Translations under genes and position numbers: made by a program
Source of the DNA: Phycisphaerae bacterium
GTDB taxonomy: Bacteria > Planctomycetota > Phycisphaerae > Sedimentisphaerales > Anaerohalosphaeraceae
DNA: 64,000 nucleotides
Direction: 5' to 3'
Assembly (NCBI GenBank): GCA_012729675.1
Contig: JAAYCR010000018.1
Span: 1-64,000, forward strand
Part shown: positions 45,086 to 54,682 of the stretch, one piece after another
Numbering within the stretch: position 1 is the stretch's first letter
Layout of the letters: every line of letters begins with the position of its first letter
The notes under the pieces: model-generated
What the model was told of the DNA's origin: nothing
What the model saw: the letters and a program-made list of their open reading frames with translations, nothing else
Databases searched by the model: none

Positions 45086-45496
45086 ATGCAGATTACACAC
45101 AAAACAATTTCGGTTCGGACGAACCGGCGGTGTCAGATGATTGACATCACCTCGCAGGTGGCCGAGGTGGTCAGCGAAAGCGGTATTCAAAACGGGACGG
45201 CGATGGTCTTCTGTCCGCACACTACCGCGGCGATTACCATCAATGAAAACGCCGATCCGGACGTGCAGCACGATCTCCTGCTGACGCTGGAGGAACTGCT
45301 GCCGAAAAACCGCCCCGGCTATCGCCACTGCGAAGGCAACAGCGACGCCCACGTCAAGACCTCACTGGTCGGCACCAGCGAACTTGTGATGATTCAGGAC
45401 GGCAGGTTGACGCTGGGGACGTGGCAGTCGGTGTTTTTCTGTGAATTTGACGGCCCGCGCTCCCGCACCGTCTATATCCAAATCACCGGGCAATAA
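45086..45496 (+). CDS. yjbQ: YjbQ/UPF0047 family protein
   Basis: This is a single-domain protein of 136 residues, the normal size, with the family signatures CPHTTAAITINENADPDV, GNSDAHVKTSLVGTSE and GTWQSVFFCEFDGPR. Members show weak thiamine-phosphate-synthase activity in vitro, but the physiological role is unsettled. GGGAAG lies just before the ATG. It is convergent with the uracil-DNA glycosylase gene, with a hairpin-forming repeat between. Confidence 0.93.
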   Translation: MQITHKTISVRTNRRCQMIDITSQVAEVVSESGIQNGTAMVFCPHTTAAITINENADPDVQHDLLLTLEELLPKNRPGYRHCEGNSDAHVKTSLVGTSELVMIQDGRLTLGTWQSVFFCEFDGPRSRTVYIQITGQ

Positions 45497-45510
45497 AGTG
45501 GAAACTGAAA

Positions 45511-45566
45511 TCACAGATTTCGCAGATTACACAGAAAAAATCTGTGAAATCTGTGTAATCTCTGTA
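45511..45566. repeat. CACAGATT repeat forming a bidirectional hairpin
   Basis: AGATTACACAGA (45524-45535) pairs with TCTGTGTAATCT (45550-45561). The whole block is built of CACAGATTT and GCAGATTACACAG words. It lies between convergent genes and may act as a terminator for both. Confidence 0.75.
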
Positions 45567-45580
45567 TCCGGAATAAGCTG

Positions 45581-46336
45581 TTACGCTTTCTTTTTCGGCG
45601 GGGTCAGGCCGAGTTCTTTCATCACCTTCTGCATATCGTCCCAGACGCGGCGGCGGTTTTCGAGGGTGTAGCTGCGCAGGAGGTACGCCGGGTGATAGGT
45701 GGGCATCAGCTTGGCAGGCGGGCAGGTCGGGGAGAAGCGGTATTCGATGAATTGGCCGCGGAGTTTGCCGATTGGCTCGTCGGTTGCCAGCAGTGTGCGT
45801 GCGGCGTGGGCGCCCAGCGCCACAATCACCTGCGGGGCGAGCAGTTCAAGCTGACGTTTGAGATAGGGGCTGCACGCCTGGATTTCATCGGGTTTGGGGT
45901 CGCGGTTTTCCGGCGGGCGGCACTTGACGATATTGCCGATAAAGACATCATCCCGCGTCAGCCCCATTGCGGTAATCATATCGGTCAGCAGCTTGCCTGC
46001 CCGGCCGACAAACGCCAGTCCTTGGGCGTCCTCGTCCGCTCCCGGCCCTTCGCCGATGAAGACCAGCCTGGCCTTCGGATGTCCCTGTCCGGGTACGGCG
46101 TGGGTGCGGGTTGCGCCCAAGCGGCATTTCTGGCATTGGCGGACGACGGCGGCGATTTCGTCGAGGGTGGCATACGTTTCGGTTGCGGCGGCAGTTGGTT
46201 TCATCGTCTCTTCGTCCGAAATAGGCATAGGGGTCTCGGCAATCGGATGTGGGCCGCGAACGCTGAAATCGCCCGTATAAAAAGCATCCAATTCCAGGTG
46301 CCGTGTCAGAATGGATTTTGTTCCTTGACTCATCAT
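45581..46336 (-). CDS. Type-4 uracil-DNA glycosylase (UDGa, Fe-S)
   Basis: This enzyme removes uracil from DNA. The four cluster ligands are Cys68, Cys71, Cys139 and Cys155 (QCQKCRLG, IVKCRPP, QACSPYL), the UDGa pattern. The catalytic loop reads GEGPGADEDAQGLAFVGRAG, and the C-terminal TYHPAYLLR is the HPA loop. An extra N-terminal stretch of about 60 residues, partly Pro- and Thr-rich, is longer than in minimal UDGa proteins; it may be a linker or a start placed too early, since there is no clear Shine-Dalgarno before the ATG. Confidence 0.92.
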   Translation of the reverse strand: MMSQGTKSILTRHLELDAFYTGDFSVRGPHPIAETPMPISDEETMKPTAAATETYATLDEIAAVVRQCQKCRLGATRTHAVPGQGHPKARLVFIGEGPGADEDAQGLAFVGRAGKLLTDMITAMGLTRDDVFIGNIVKCRPPENRDPKPDEIQACSPYLKRQLELLAPQVIVALGAHAARTLLATDEPIGKLRGQFIEYRFSPTCPPAKLMPTYHPAYLLRSYTLENRRRVWDDMQKVMKELGLTPPKKKA

Positions 46337-46395
46337 AGGGCAAATTGTACGTCAACCTGCGGTCAAACTCAACCGCAAAGTCGCTTCGGAAACGA

Positions 46396-47616
46396 TCAGC
46401 GTGACGGGCCGAGGGAGTAGAGCGTATAATCTGCCGGATTAAACGCCTTCAAGACGCTGTGTACATCCTCAAGCGTTACGGCACGGAGACGGGCGATATC
46501 CTGCTCGACCGCGAAATATTCCTGTCGATACACCCAGTTAAAGCCGAGGTTGATCAAACGGCCCATCGGCTGCTCGCTTTTGAGGGCAACGGAGCTGAGG
46601 ACTTTGTTGCGAGCCGCTTCCAGCTCGGCCGGTTCGATGCCGTTGGAGGCCACTGTCGCAAAAAGGGTGTTGAGGATGTCCTCGACCTGTGCGGCGTTTT
46701 CCGGATCGCAGCAGACATAGCTGCAAAACGCCCCCGTCGCATCCATCGCCGCCAGTTCCATAAAGGCGGTATCGGCAATGGCCGGATCGACCAGCGACCA
46801 GAAATACCGCGATCCGCTGTGATCGCCCAGAATGACGCTCAGCAGTTTGGCGGCGTACCAGCGGTCGTCCTGCATCGAGACCGAATCACTGTACATCGCC
46901 AGATGGCGACGATTCAGGCCGGTCTTTTGCTCATAGACTTTTTGGATGGCGCCGCAACAGGGAGGCGTCAGACGGCTCGTTTCCTGCCGTGTCCACGCTC
47001 CGCATTGCCGCTGGACTAACTGACAAAGCCGGTCAAAATCAAAGTTGCCGCAGCAGGCCAGCGTCATATTGTTCGGCGCGTAGCGTTTGTTAAAGTACGC
47101 CCGCATTTGTTCGGCGGTCAGACCGGTGATGCTGTCCACTGTGCCGAGGACGCTGTTGCCGCACGGGTGCCCTTCGAAGAACAATTCCCGCCCGCGGTCA
47201 AACACCAGAAAATCCGGCATATCCAGATACATCGCGATCTCTTCGAGGATGACCTGTTTTTCCATATCGAAATCATCCTGACGCAGCGTCGGCCGCATCA
47301 GTTGTGCCCATAAATCAGCAACCGCCTCCAGATATTCCGGCAGCACCGCGGCGTAATAGACGGTGTTTTCTTCGCTGGTAAAGGCATTGAACTTGGCGCC
47401 GAGCCGGTCGAACGCCTCATTGACCTCCAGCGGCGACAGTGTTTCGGTGCCCTTAAACAGCATGTGTTCCAGAAAGTGGGACACGCCGCTGATCTGGGGC
47501 GTTTCGTCGCGCGAGCCGGTGCGGACAAAAAAACCGACCGCCGCCGACTGGGCGTCGCCATTGATTTCGCCGACAATCGTCAGGCCGTTGTCAAGTTGTC
47601 TGTGTTTGAATTCCAT
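46396..47616 (-). CDS. M16 zinc peptidase, catalytic subunit
   Basis: This is a processing-peptidase-like metalloprotease with an intact inverted zinc motif HFLEH (residues 47-51) and the downstream Glu in QVILEEIAMY. It has the two repeated halves of the M16B family in about 406 residues. The C-terminal Arg/Tyr pair typical of M16 substrate binding is not evident. The ATG 47616 lies 4 bases after the stop of the partner gene, so the two are co-translated. It most likely acts as a heterodimer with the protein encoded upstream. Confidence 0.9.
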   Translation of the reverse strand: MEFKHRQLDNGLTIVGEINGDAQSAAVGFFVRTGSRDETPQISGVSHFLEHMLFKGTETLSPLEVNEAFDRLGAKFNAFTSEENTVYYAAVLPEYLEAVADLWAQLMRPTLRQDDFDMEKQVILEEIAMYLDMPDFLVFDRGRELFFEGHPCGNSVLGTVDSITGLTAEQMRAYFNKRYAPNNMTLACCGNFDFDRLCQLVQRQCGAWTRQETSRLTPPCCGAIQKVYEQKTGLNRRHLAMYSDSVSMQDDRWYAAKLLSVILGDHSGSRYFWSLVDPAIADTAFMELAAMDATGAFCSYVCCDPENAAQVEDILNTLFATVASNGIEPAELEAARNKVLSSVALKSEQPMGRLINLGFNWVYRQEYFAVEQDIARLRAVTLEDVHSVLKAFNPADYTLYSLGPSR

Positions 47617-47620
47617 TGTG

Positions 47621-48847
47621 TCAGACTCGTATTTCTTTGGGGCCGATGGTGACGGCCGTAAAGGTTTCAAAAGGATGCCGCTGCAGAAAGTTGCCGACCG
47701 AGCCGGTGGTCAGGCCTTCGATGGCGTCGCGAATTTCTTCGAGCGGGCGGACGCGGCCGAGCAGAAAAAAATCGCCGGCGATGCCCGCCGAGCGGGCGAC
47801 GGACGATTCGCTTTGCATAATCAGCGAGCTTTTAAGCCCGACTTTGGCCCGCTGCAATTCATCTTCGGTCACACCGTCTTTGAGCCGTTGAAACTGCTCC
47901 CAGGTGACATCCAGCGTTTGCTGGGCTTTGTCGGGCGTGGTGCCGGCGTAGCAGGAAACACCGGCATAATCTTTGAGTGTGTGGTACTTGGCGCCGACGG
48001 CGTAGCACAGGCCGCGTTTTTCGCGCACCTCGGTGAACAAGCGGCTGCTCATACTGCCCGACAGCACCGACACCGCGGCCATTGTTTGATAATACGCCCC
48101 CGCGCTGATCGGCGGAATTTCGGTCATCAGCCCGATATGCACCTGAGCGCCTTCGTTGGGATGGTGTACATAGCTGCGCGGCTTGGGTGTCGGCTCAAGC
48201 GCGGTGGTTGCCCGTTTGCCGCATGCGCCGAATCGCGTTTCGACCAGACGGCAGACGGCGTCAAAATCGTAACGTCCGGCAATGGAAAAAATCATCCGCG
48301 AGGGATCCGCCAACTGTGCGGCGATCTGAGCGCCTTGTGCTGCGGTCAGCGCTTCCAGTTCGGCTTCTTTTCCCAGGCCGGGCCGCCCGTAAGGGTCGGG
48401 GTAGTACTGTTCATACAGCATGAGCATCACCTTGCCGCGCGGGTCGTCATCCAGGCCTTGCAATTCCTGAATGGCCAGTTTGCGAGACAGCTCGAACTGA
48501 TCAGGTTCCAGCCGCGGCGTGAGCAGAATATCGGCGAAGAGATTGATGGCCGCGGCCAGATTGCCCGCTTCCATCGCCGCATTGAGGGTCAGGTGATCGG
48601 CATTGACGGTGGTGTTATGGTGGATACCGAGGCTGTCCAGCGCGTCGATGAGTTGACGGCTGTTGCGACTGCCGGCCCCGCGAAACAGCCAGTCGGCCAG
48701 CACCGCCGCCGCCCCGCAGCAGCCATTCGGCAGCCACGCCGCCCCGCCCGGCGTCAACAGGTGGAAGGACGCGGATTGAACATACTCCATGCGTTCGCCC
48801 ACCAATGTCAGGCCGTTTTCAAGTTGATAAAAATCAAGTTTGGTCAT
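47621..48847 (-). CDS. M16 peptidase-like non-catalytic subunit
   Basis: This has the M16B fold in 408 residues, but the zinc motif is absent: at the expected place the sequence is AAVLADWLFRGAG. In its C-terminal half the substrate-binding region REKRGLCYAVGA is intact, with the Arg and Tyr missing from its partner. This split of catalytic and binding residues matches known M16 heterodimers such as the Sphingomonas SPH2681/2682 pair. It is encoded just upstream of the catalytic subunit, 49 bases after smc. The spacer before it contains repeat words. Confidence 0.88.
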   Translation of the reverse strand: MTKLDFYQLENGLTLVGERMEYVQSASFHLLTPGGAAWLPNGCCGAAAVLADWLFRGAGSRNSRQLIDALDSLGIHHNTTVNADHLTLNAAMEAGNLAAAINLFADILLTPRLEPDQFELSRKLAIQELQGLDDDPRGKVMLMLYEQYYPDPYGRPGLGKEAELEALTAAQGAQIAAQLADPSRMIFSIAGRYDFDAVCRLVETRFGACGKRATTALEPTPKPRSYVHHPNEGAQVHIGLMTEIPPISAGAYYQTMAAVSVLSGSMSSRLFTEVREKRGLCYAVGAKYHTLKDYAGVSCYAGTTPDKAQQTLDVTWEQFQRLKDGVTEDELQRAKVGLKSSLIMQSESSVARSAGIAGDFFLLGRVRPLEEIRDAIEGLTTGSVGNFLQRHPFETFTAVTIGPKEIRV

Positions 48848-48855
48848 TGACGACT

Positions 48856-48890
48856 CTCTACCTTCTATTACCTATCATCTATTTTCTTCT
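48856..48890 (-). repeat. TAGAAGGTAGAG word in the smc/M16 spacer
   Basis: On the - strand this 14-mer is AATAGAAGGTAGAG, identical to 16119-16132 at the end of proS. It is preceded by similar words (AATAGATGATAGGT). Confidence 0.7.
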
Positions 48891-48895
48891 CACAC

Positions 48896-51800
48896 TCACG
48901 CCACAGCCGTTTCGGTTTCATTGCCCGCCTCCTCAAACTGCACGCTGATCTTCTTGCTGACGCCCTGTGTCTGCATCGTGATGCCGTAAAGTACATTGGC
49001 GATGCCCATCGTCCGCTTGGAGTGCGTGATAACGATAAACTGCGACTGGGCCTGAAACTCCTTGACAATCAGGTTAAATCGTTCGTTATTGGCTTCGTCC
49101 AGGGCCGCGTCCACCTCGTCCAGCACACAGAACGGCGAGGGCTTGCTTTTGAAGACCGCAAACAGCAGGGCGATGGCGGTCATCGTCTTTTCGCCGCCGC
49201 TGAGCAGGCTGATCGTGCGCGTCTCTTTGCCGGGCGGGCGTGCGACGATTTCGATACCGCTTTCGAGGATGTCCTCCGGGTTTTCCAGAATCACATCCGC
49301 CTTGCCGCCGCCGAACAGCTTGCGGAAAAGCAACTGGAAGTTCATCCGCACCTGCTCAAAGGTAAGCTCGAATTTTTCCTTGCTTTCCTTATTGATGCGG
49401 GCAATCAACTGTTCCAGTTGGGTCTTGCTTTGGTTCAGGTCCTCCACCTGTGCGGCCAGGAATTCATAGCGTTTTTCGAGGTCTTCCTGCTGGTCGATGG
49501 CGTCCACGTTGACGTTGCCCAGCCGCTCGATTTTGCCGCGCAGGTCGGCGATTTCCTGACGCACCAAATCCCAATCCACGTCATCGTCGCGGAACGATTC
49601 ATACGCGGTTGCCAAATCAATCTGCAATTCTTCCTGTACACGCACGAGCAGGTCTTCTTCTTTGACCTGAAGCTGTCCCAACTCCAGTTCCAGCTTGCGG
49701 ACATTTTCTTCGACGGTCGCCTGCTCTTCGCGAAACTGCCGTAAGTGAATCTCCATCTGTTTGCGTTCGGCGGTGAGTTGTTCGATTTCCCGGTGAAGCC
49801 GGCGGCTGTTTGTTTGGGCCGTTTCTTTGTCGCCGAAAAGCTCCGACACCGAGGCCTCCGTCGCCAGAATCGTGCGTTCGGCCTGCAAAATCTGCTCATC
49901 GCTGCCGAGCGCCTCGGTGCGGGCCGATTCGATGGCCGTGCGGCCGTGCTGAAGCTGGCTTTGGACGGCGCTGATCCGCTGATTGATGGATTTTTGCTGT
50001 TCCTGAATTTGGCTCAGGCGGATGCGTGCCTCGGTCAACTCGGCGTTGCGGGCGTGTCGGATTTGGCACTCCTGGTCGAAACGCGCCTGCAGCGATTCGA
50101 TGTGGGCGTTGCGCTGGCGGTTGATTTCTTCCAGTTCGTCGAGTTTTTGACGGGAGAGATGCTCTTTTTGCACCGATTCCCGGATTTCTTCTTCGAGTAC
50201 CCGAATTTCTTCGGCAATGAGAGGCTGCTCGTCCGTGAGCCGTTTGATATTGGTCTCAAGGATACGCAACTGAGATTCGGCATCCACTTTTTCAGTGTTG
50301 GCCTCATAAATACTCGTCCGCAGTTCCTTGCATAGCCCGGCCAGATGGTCATTTTTATGTTCGGTCTCACCCAGCGCCGACTCGGCGTTGTGAATGGTCT
50401 GATTCAGCCCTTCCAACTCCTCTTCAAGCTGAAGGATGCGGCTTTTTCTGGAGATCAGTCCGTCGGTTTTGCCCACCGGGCCGATGGTCAATGTGCAGCC
50501 GCCGCCGAAGACTTGTCCGTCCGGCGTGACAAAGCGATACGCCGGGCCGAGTCGTCCGGCCAGTTCCATGGCCGTATCCAGCGACTGCACCAGCAGTGTT
50601 TTTCCCAGAAGGCTCCAGAACAGCGGTGCAAATCGGCCGTCACATCGGATAAACTCCGCCAGCCGTCCCAGCACGCCGGGACAATCGGACAAATCGGCGC
50701 TGTCTGCAAACGGCTTCAGCTTGTCCATACAAATCACACGAATCCGGCTGTCCAGTGTCGCCTGAATCGCGGCGTCCTGCAAAAACGCCCCGGTGCTGTT
50801 GACCAGCAGCGCATCGGCAAATCCCTCCAACGCCGCCTCAACGGCCTGAGCGTATTCGGTTTGTGCCACGACGGCGTCGGCAACGATCCCGTCCAGATAC
50901 GCGCGTCCGGCGTCCTGAACGGCCAAAATGTCTTTGAGCGACTGGCTCAGCCCCTGTCGGCGTGTTTCCATATCGCGCAGCACGTTCAGTTCCCGCATCA
51001 CCGCGCTGCGTTGTTCTTTGGTGGCGGCGATGCGGTCGGTCAGCCGAAGGCGTTCATCGCCGACTGCGTCCATCTCGGCACGCTTTTCATTCAGACTCTG
51101 CTGAAGCCTTGACAGCACAGAAAGAATCTCTTCAAGCCGCGACTGGTACTGCGCTTTTTCGGTCAGCCAGCCGGCGAGCTGCTGCTCGGTTTGCGACGCC
51201 TTGCCGCTCAGTCGTGTCTTTTGTCCCGAAAGATTGTTGCGATAATTTCCGAGGCTCTGAATTTCATTATGAAGCTGGGCGGTGCGGCGGACAATGTCGA
51301 TGATGCCGGATTTTTCATCTTCCAACTCCGTCTGTAAATCGGCGCAGCGGGCGTTGATGTCCGCAAGGCTCGCCTGCAAGTGCTCCAATTGAGCGGCTTG
51401 CTCTTTATGCTGCTGCTGATTGCCCAGCAGGTCGTTCCGGCAGGCGCCCATCTCGGCCGAGAGTTGGCGCGTTTGGGCCGTGAGCTTGCGAATCTGTTCG
51501 GATGCGTTTTTTTTGCGGTCTGTCAGTTCGTCAATGCGGCTTTTCAAAAAGCCGATGCGCTCCAATTGCTGTTCGATTCGGCTGCGCGCCGAGATCAGCG
51601 TGCCGTCCCAATGATTGATTTGACTTTCGGTTTCCATGATGCCGCCGGTCAACTGGCTCATCGCCGCATCGCAGCGCGACACATTGGCGGCGACGGCGCT
51701 GAATCGATCCTGCCAACCGGCCAGATCAGACTGTTTGCCTTTTCGTCCGGTGATGATCTTGTTGTATTCCGACAGCGAGAAATTGACGCGAAGCTCTTTG

Positions 51801-52462
51801 AGTTGGTGGCTGTATTCAAGATAGTTGCGGGCCTTGCCAGCCTGAAGCTTGATGCTGCGGAGCTGTTTTTGCACCTCGTTGACAATGTCGGCCAGACGCA
51901 GCAGGTTTTGCTCGGTGCGCTCGAGTTTGCGCAAGGCCTCTTTTTTGTGGGCCTTGAATTTGCTGATGCCGGCGGCTTCTTCAAAAATGAAGCGGCGGTC
52001 CGCCGTTGAGGCCTTCAGGAGTTGGTCGATCTGTCCCTGCTCGATGATCGAATAGGCGCTGACGCCGACGCCGGTATCCATAAACATCTCGCGAATATCG
52101 CGCAGCCGGCAGCTTTTTCCGTTAATTTGGTAGTCGCTTTCGCCGCTGCGAAACAACCGCCGCGAAATGAGCAGGTCATCCTCTTGAAGCCCCAGCCCGC
52201 GCACGTCCGAAAAATGCAGGCTGACCTCGGCCATCCCGCTGGGTTTTCGACTGCCGGAACCGCTAAAGATCACATCGGCCATTGCGCCGCTGCGGAGGCT
52301 TTTGGGGCTTTGGTTGCCTAAAACCCACTTTAGTGCATCCACAACATTGCTTTTTCCACACCCGTTCGGCCCGACAATCGCCGTAATCGGGTGGCTGATT
52401 TTCAGTTCCGTCTTGTCCGCAAAGCTCTTAAAGCCGTTGATAACGATTTTTTCGAGTTTCAT
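48896..52462 (-). CDS. smc: Chromosome segregation protein SMC
   Basis: SMC is the ATPase of the bacterial condensin. Walker A is GPNGCGKS (31-38). Two long coiled-coil arms flank the hinge (about 515-640). The C-terminal head has the signature LLSGGEKTMTAIALL and Walker B CVLDEVDAALDEAN. The length of 1188 residues is normal. It is followed on the same strand by the two M16 genes. Partner genes scpA and scpB are not in the window. Confidence 0.98.
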   Translation of the reverse strand: MKLEKIVINGFKSFADKTELKISHPITAIVGPNGCGKSNVVDALKWVLGNQSPKSLRSGAMADVIFSGSGSRKPSGMAEVSLHFSDVRGLGLQEDDLLISRRLFRSGESDYQINGKSCRLRDIREMFMDTGVGVSAYSIIEQGQIDQLLKASTADRRFIFEEAAGISKFKAHKKEALRKLERTEQNLLRLADIVNEVQKQLRSIKLQAGKARNYLEYSHQLKELRVNFSLSEYNKIITGRKGKQSDLAGWQDRFSAVAANVSRCDAAMSQLTGGIMETESQINHWDGTLISARSRIEQQLERIGFLKSRIDELTDRKKNASEQIRKLTAQTRQLSAEMGACRNDLLGNQQQHKEQAAQLEHLQASLADINARCADLQTELEDEKSGIIDIVRRTAQLHNEIQSLGNYRNNLSGQKTRLSGKASQTEQQLAGWLTEKAQYQSRLEEILSVLSRLQQSLNEKRAEMDAVGDERLRLTDRIAATKEQRSAVMRELNVLRDMETRRQGLSQSLKDILAVQDAGRAYLDGIVADAVVAQTEYAQAVEAALEGFADALLVNSTGAFLQDAAIQATLDSRIRVICMDKLKPFADSADLSDCPGVLGRLAEFIRCDGRFAPLFWSLLGKTLLVQSLDTAMELAGRLGPAYRFVTPDGQVFGGGCTLTIGPVGKTDGLISRKSRILQLEEELEGLNQTIHNAESALGETEHKNDHLAGLCKELRTSIYEANTEKVDAESQLRILETNIKRLTDEQPLIAEEIRVLEEEIRESVQKEHLSRQKLDELEEINRQRNAHIESLQARFDQECQIRHARNAELTEARIRLSQIQEQQKSINQRISAVQSQLQHGRTAIESARTEALGSDEQILQAERTILATEASVSELFGDKETAQTNSRRLHREIEQLTAERKQMEIHLRQFREEQATVEENVRKLELELGQLQVKEEDLLVRVQEELQIDLATAYESFRDDDVDWDLVRQEIADLRGKIERLGNVNVDAIDQQEDLEKRYEFLAAQVEDLNQSKTQLEQLIARINKESKEKFELTFEQVRMNFQLLFRKLFGGGKADVILENPEDILESGIEIVARPPGKETRTISLLSGGEKTMTAIALLFAVFKSKPSPFCVLDEVDAALDEANNERFNLIVKEFQAQSQFIVITHSKRTMGIANVLYGITMQTQGVSKKISVQFEEAGNETETAVA

Positions 52463-52575
52463 TCCTCTTCCTCAGCGAAGCTCGGCTGCATTAACATTTA
52501 TATGAATCATTTCAGTATTATCGGTCTGTCGAGAGGTTTTTCTCAACAGGGATTGGCCAAAAAGCACACTATTTA

Positions 52576-54189
52576 TTACAAATCTTGAAAAATCGCACTT
52601 GCCGTCGTTATCGGCCCTTGCAGATAGACCGCATCAATAGCCTTCTGTTTACACATCTTTTCAAGGATATCAATAATCTGGCAATACGGAAGCGCAAGCC
52701 CGGGCAGTGTCGTGGTCCCTTTCGGAGTTTCGGGCGATTCGCCCATCGCCCGTATGAATTGCGAGATATCAAACCCGCTGGGAATCGGACCGATGACACG
52801 CGGCCGAATGGGATGGGTTCTGGAAATCGAGATAAACCGGTCGCCGGGACGGACGTTGACCGTAACCTCCCCGTTATCCGACCGGAAAAAAATATTTTCG
52901 GCACAGCGGACAGGCGCCCCGAAAATCACAATACCGGGTCTGTCGCTACGGAGCGCATAGATTGCTTTGGGGCCGGCACAATTGACCCTGTCCACAAAAA
53001 AATAACCTCCCACCAGCGATCTGGAGACAAATTCGCTTTTTGAGGCAAGCGCCGTTTCGTATGCGACCAGCCGAAGATTGAAATCGTCCTGTGCGAGGGC
53101 ATGGAGCAGGATGGGTTCGGCGACATTGCGACGCGCATTTCGACCGATCGTTCGCAGGGCGTCGCTTCGCCAGGGCGAGTGCGGGTCAAGAACAAGGTCG
53201 CGCAAAATCGGCAGTGCGCGATTGTCGTCGAGGTTGAACATACATCTCGCGGCGTGAAAACGCACGGCGTCGTCGTCGGATTTCAGCAGGGGGGCCAACT
53301 TGTCCAACGCCGCCTTGCCGATGGCCTCCAGTGCTGTTTCAGGGAGAAGTTTATCAGGCAGATTCCGGAGCCTGTCAATTAACTCGGCAATACGCTGCTT
53401 TTGGAGCGCGGGTTGATCAGCCAGATACAATTGACGAATCATCGTCACAAAACGGACTTGGTCGGTGCGGTGTTTTTCAGGGATCGACAGCAGAATCTCG
53501 CCGGGTGAAACGGCATTGGCCGTTTTTGCCCCGAAGCGTTCATTAATGCGATTGCGAATGGTGCTGGCGGCGACAAAGTCCGGCTGATTCAGCAGCAATG
53601 AGACATTGGTACTGCTGAGCGGATGACCGCCGCCGAGAATGTACCAGTTTGGCGCATCAGCCGGGCGGCTGCGGTCGGCAAAAATCGGCCCCTGCGCCCG
53701 GGCGATGGTTTTGGCGTATTGGTTGAACTGCGTAAAACGGCTCAACTCTTTCAGATCGGTCGTATAAAGATGGCCGCCGGTCAGCGAGGTGGTCTGCGTG
53801 CTGGACAGCGGACGCACCACCACATCAAAGCTCTGTCCGGCTGCGGCCATCGGCGGGATCACGCCCAGCACTTCGACGACCGCCGTATCGAGGCTGTCGA
53901 TGAATTGACGGGGGTTGATCGTGCCGGCGTCGGGAAGCTGCTGCCAGATGTATTTTTCCAGTTCCTGACGCAACGCCGGGGGGCATTCGGCCGAGCCGGT
54001 GCCGAACAGGCCGGCGACAATCCCGAAACCGCGCACCGCGACCGCGGGCGAATCGACCACACGAGCCAAATCGCCAACGGTGTTGTCAAAATTGACCGGT
54101 GTCGGCTGTTCCGGTTCAGGGGCAGAGGCACAAGAAGACAGCACACCGACTAAAGAAGCCATCGCCATAACCCACAGGATTTTTTTCAT
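52576..54189 (-). CDS. FlgI-like lipoprotein with HEAT repeats
   Basis: The protein begins with a lipoprotein signal (LVGVLSSC). Residues about 35-285 resemble the flagellar P-ring protein FlgI: VRGFGIVAGLFGTGSAECP and VIPPMAAAGQSFDVVV, then TSLTGGHLYTTDL. A HEAT-like helical block follows (about 285-390; LAPLLKSDDDAVRFHAARCMF), and FlgI-like sequence may resume after it (VTVNVRPGDRFISISR). No other flagellar gene is in the window. It may be a P-ring homologue re-used in another envelope complex; that is inference. The start ATG 54189 has AAAGGG upstream. Confidence 0.78.
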   Translation of the reverse strand: MKKILWVMAMASLVGVLSSCASAPEPEQPTPVNFDNTVGDLARVVDSPAVAVRGFGIVAGLFGTGSAECPPALRQELEKYIWQQLPDAGTINPRQFIDSLDTAVVEVLGVIPPMAAAGQSFDVVVRPLSSTQTTSLTGGHLYTTDLKELSRFTQFNQYAKTIARAQGPIFADRSRPADAPNWYILGGGHPLSSTNVSLLLNQPDFVAASTIRNRINERFGAKTANAVSPGEILLSIPEKHRTDQVRFVTMIRQLYLADQPALQKQRIAELIDRLRNLPDKLLPETALEAIGKAALDKLAPLLKSDDDAVRFHAARCMFNLDDNRALPILRDLVLDPHSPWRSDALRTIGRNARRNVAEPILLHALAQDDFNLRLVAYETALASKSEFVSRSLVGGYFFVDRVNCAGPKAIYALRSDRPGIVIFGAPVRCAENIFFRSDNGEVTVNVRPGDRFISISRTHPIRPRVIGPIPSGFDISQFIRAMGESPETPKGTTTLPGLALPYCQIIDILEKMCKQKAIDAVYLQGPITTASAIFQDL

Positions 54190-54478
54190 TGTATTAGCCC
54201 TTTCAAGCCAGGAGTGCCGCCGCTTGACAGACACAAAACCTACAATAGAGTAGGCGCACCGGCACTTAACGTCAAGTTTTTTTCTGCTGAAATAGTGGCA
54301 ATTTCGGGTGAAACTACAATATATTGTGTTTTTAGCAATAATGGAGAATTGGGTACCGGGACAAACTTGGTGCCGTCGGAAATCTACCCAAGGTGTGAAG
54401 AATAGGACCCTTGTAAACAGAAAAGCAACATATAAACCAGACTTGAGACGGCCCGACTATAGAGCAGATTTTTTGTCG
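54190..54478. other. Spacer without recognisable gene
   Basis: These 289 bases between the FlgI-like gene and a small gene contain no convincing frame, hairpin or repeat. Confidence 0.4.
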
Positions 54479-54682
54479 TTACGCGGTCAGGGCATACATC
54501 TGTTGGTCGCGGATTTCCTGTGCGATCTTAAATCCCGCATCGAGCGAAAGCGAAAAAACAGGGTCTAATTCGTCATTTATTTGGTGTTCCTGCAAGAAAC
54601 TTTCCGCCAGGGATGTGGCATTCGTAAAGCCGTTCTCGCGAATCTTGTGACGCATCCAATCGAGTACTTGATTTTCAGTCAT
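54479..54682 (-). CDS. Small acidic hypothetical protein
   Basis: This 67-residue protein is predicted helical, starting MTENQVLDWMRHKIREN and rich in Asp and Glu in the middle (INDELDPVFSLSLDAG). GGAG lies 8 bases before the ATG. I do not recognise a family. It is flanked by non-coding spacers on both sides and appears monocistronic. Confidence 0.6.
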   Translation of the reverse strand: MTENQVLDWMRHKIRENGFTNATSLAESFLQEHQINDELDPVFSLSLDAGFKIAQEIRDQQMYALTA

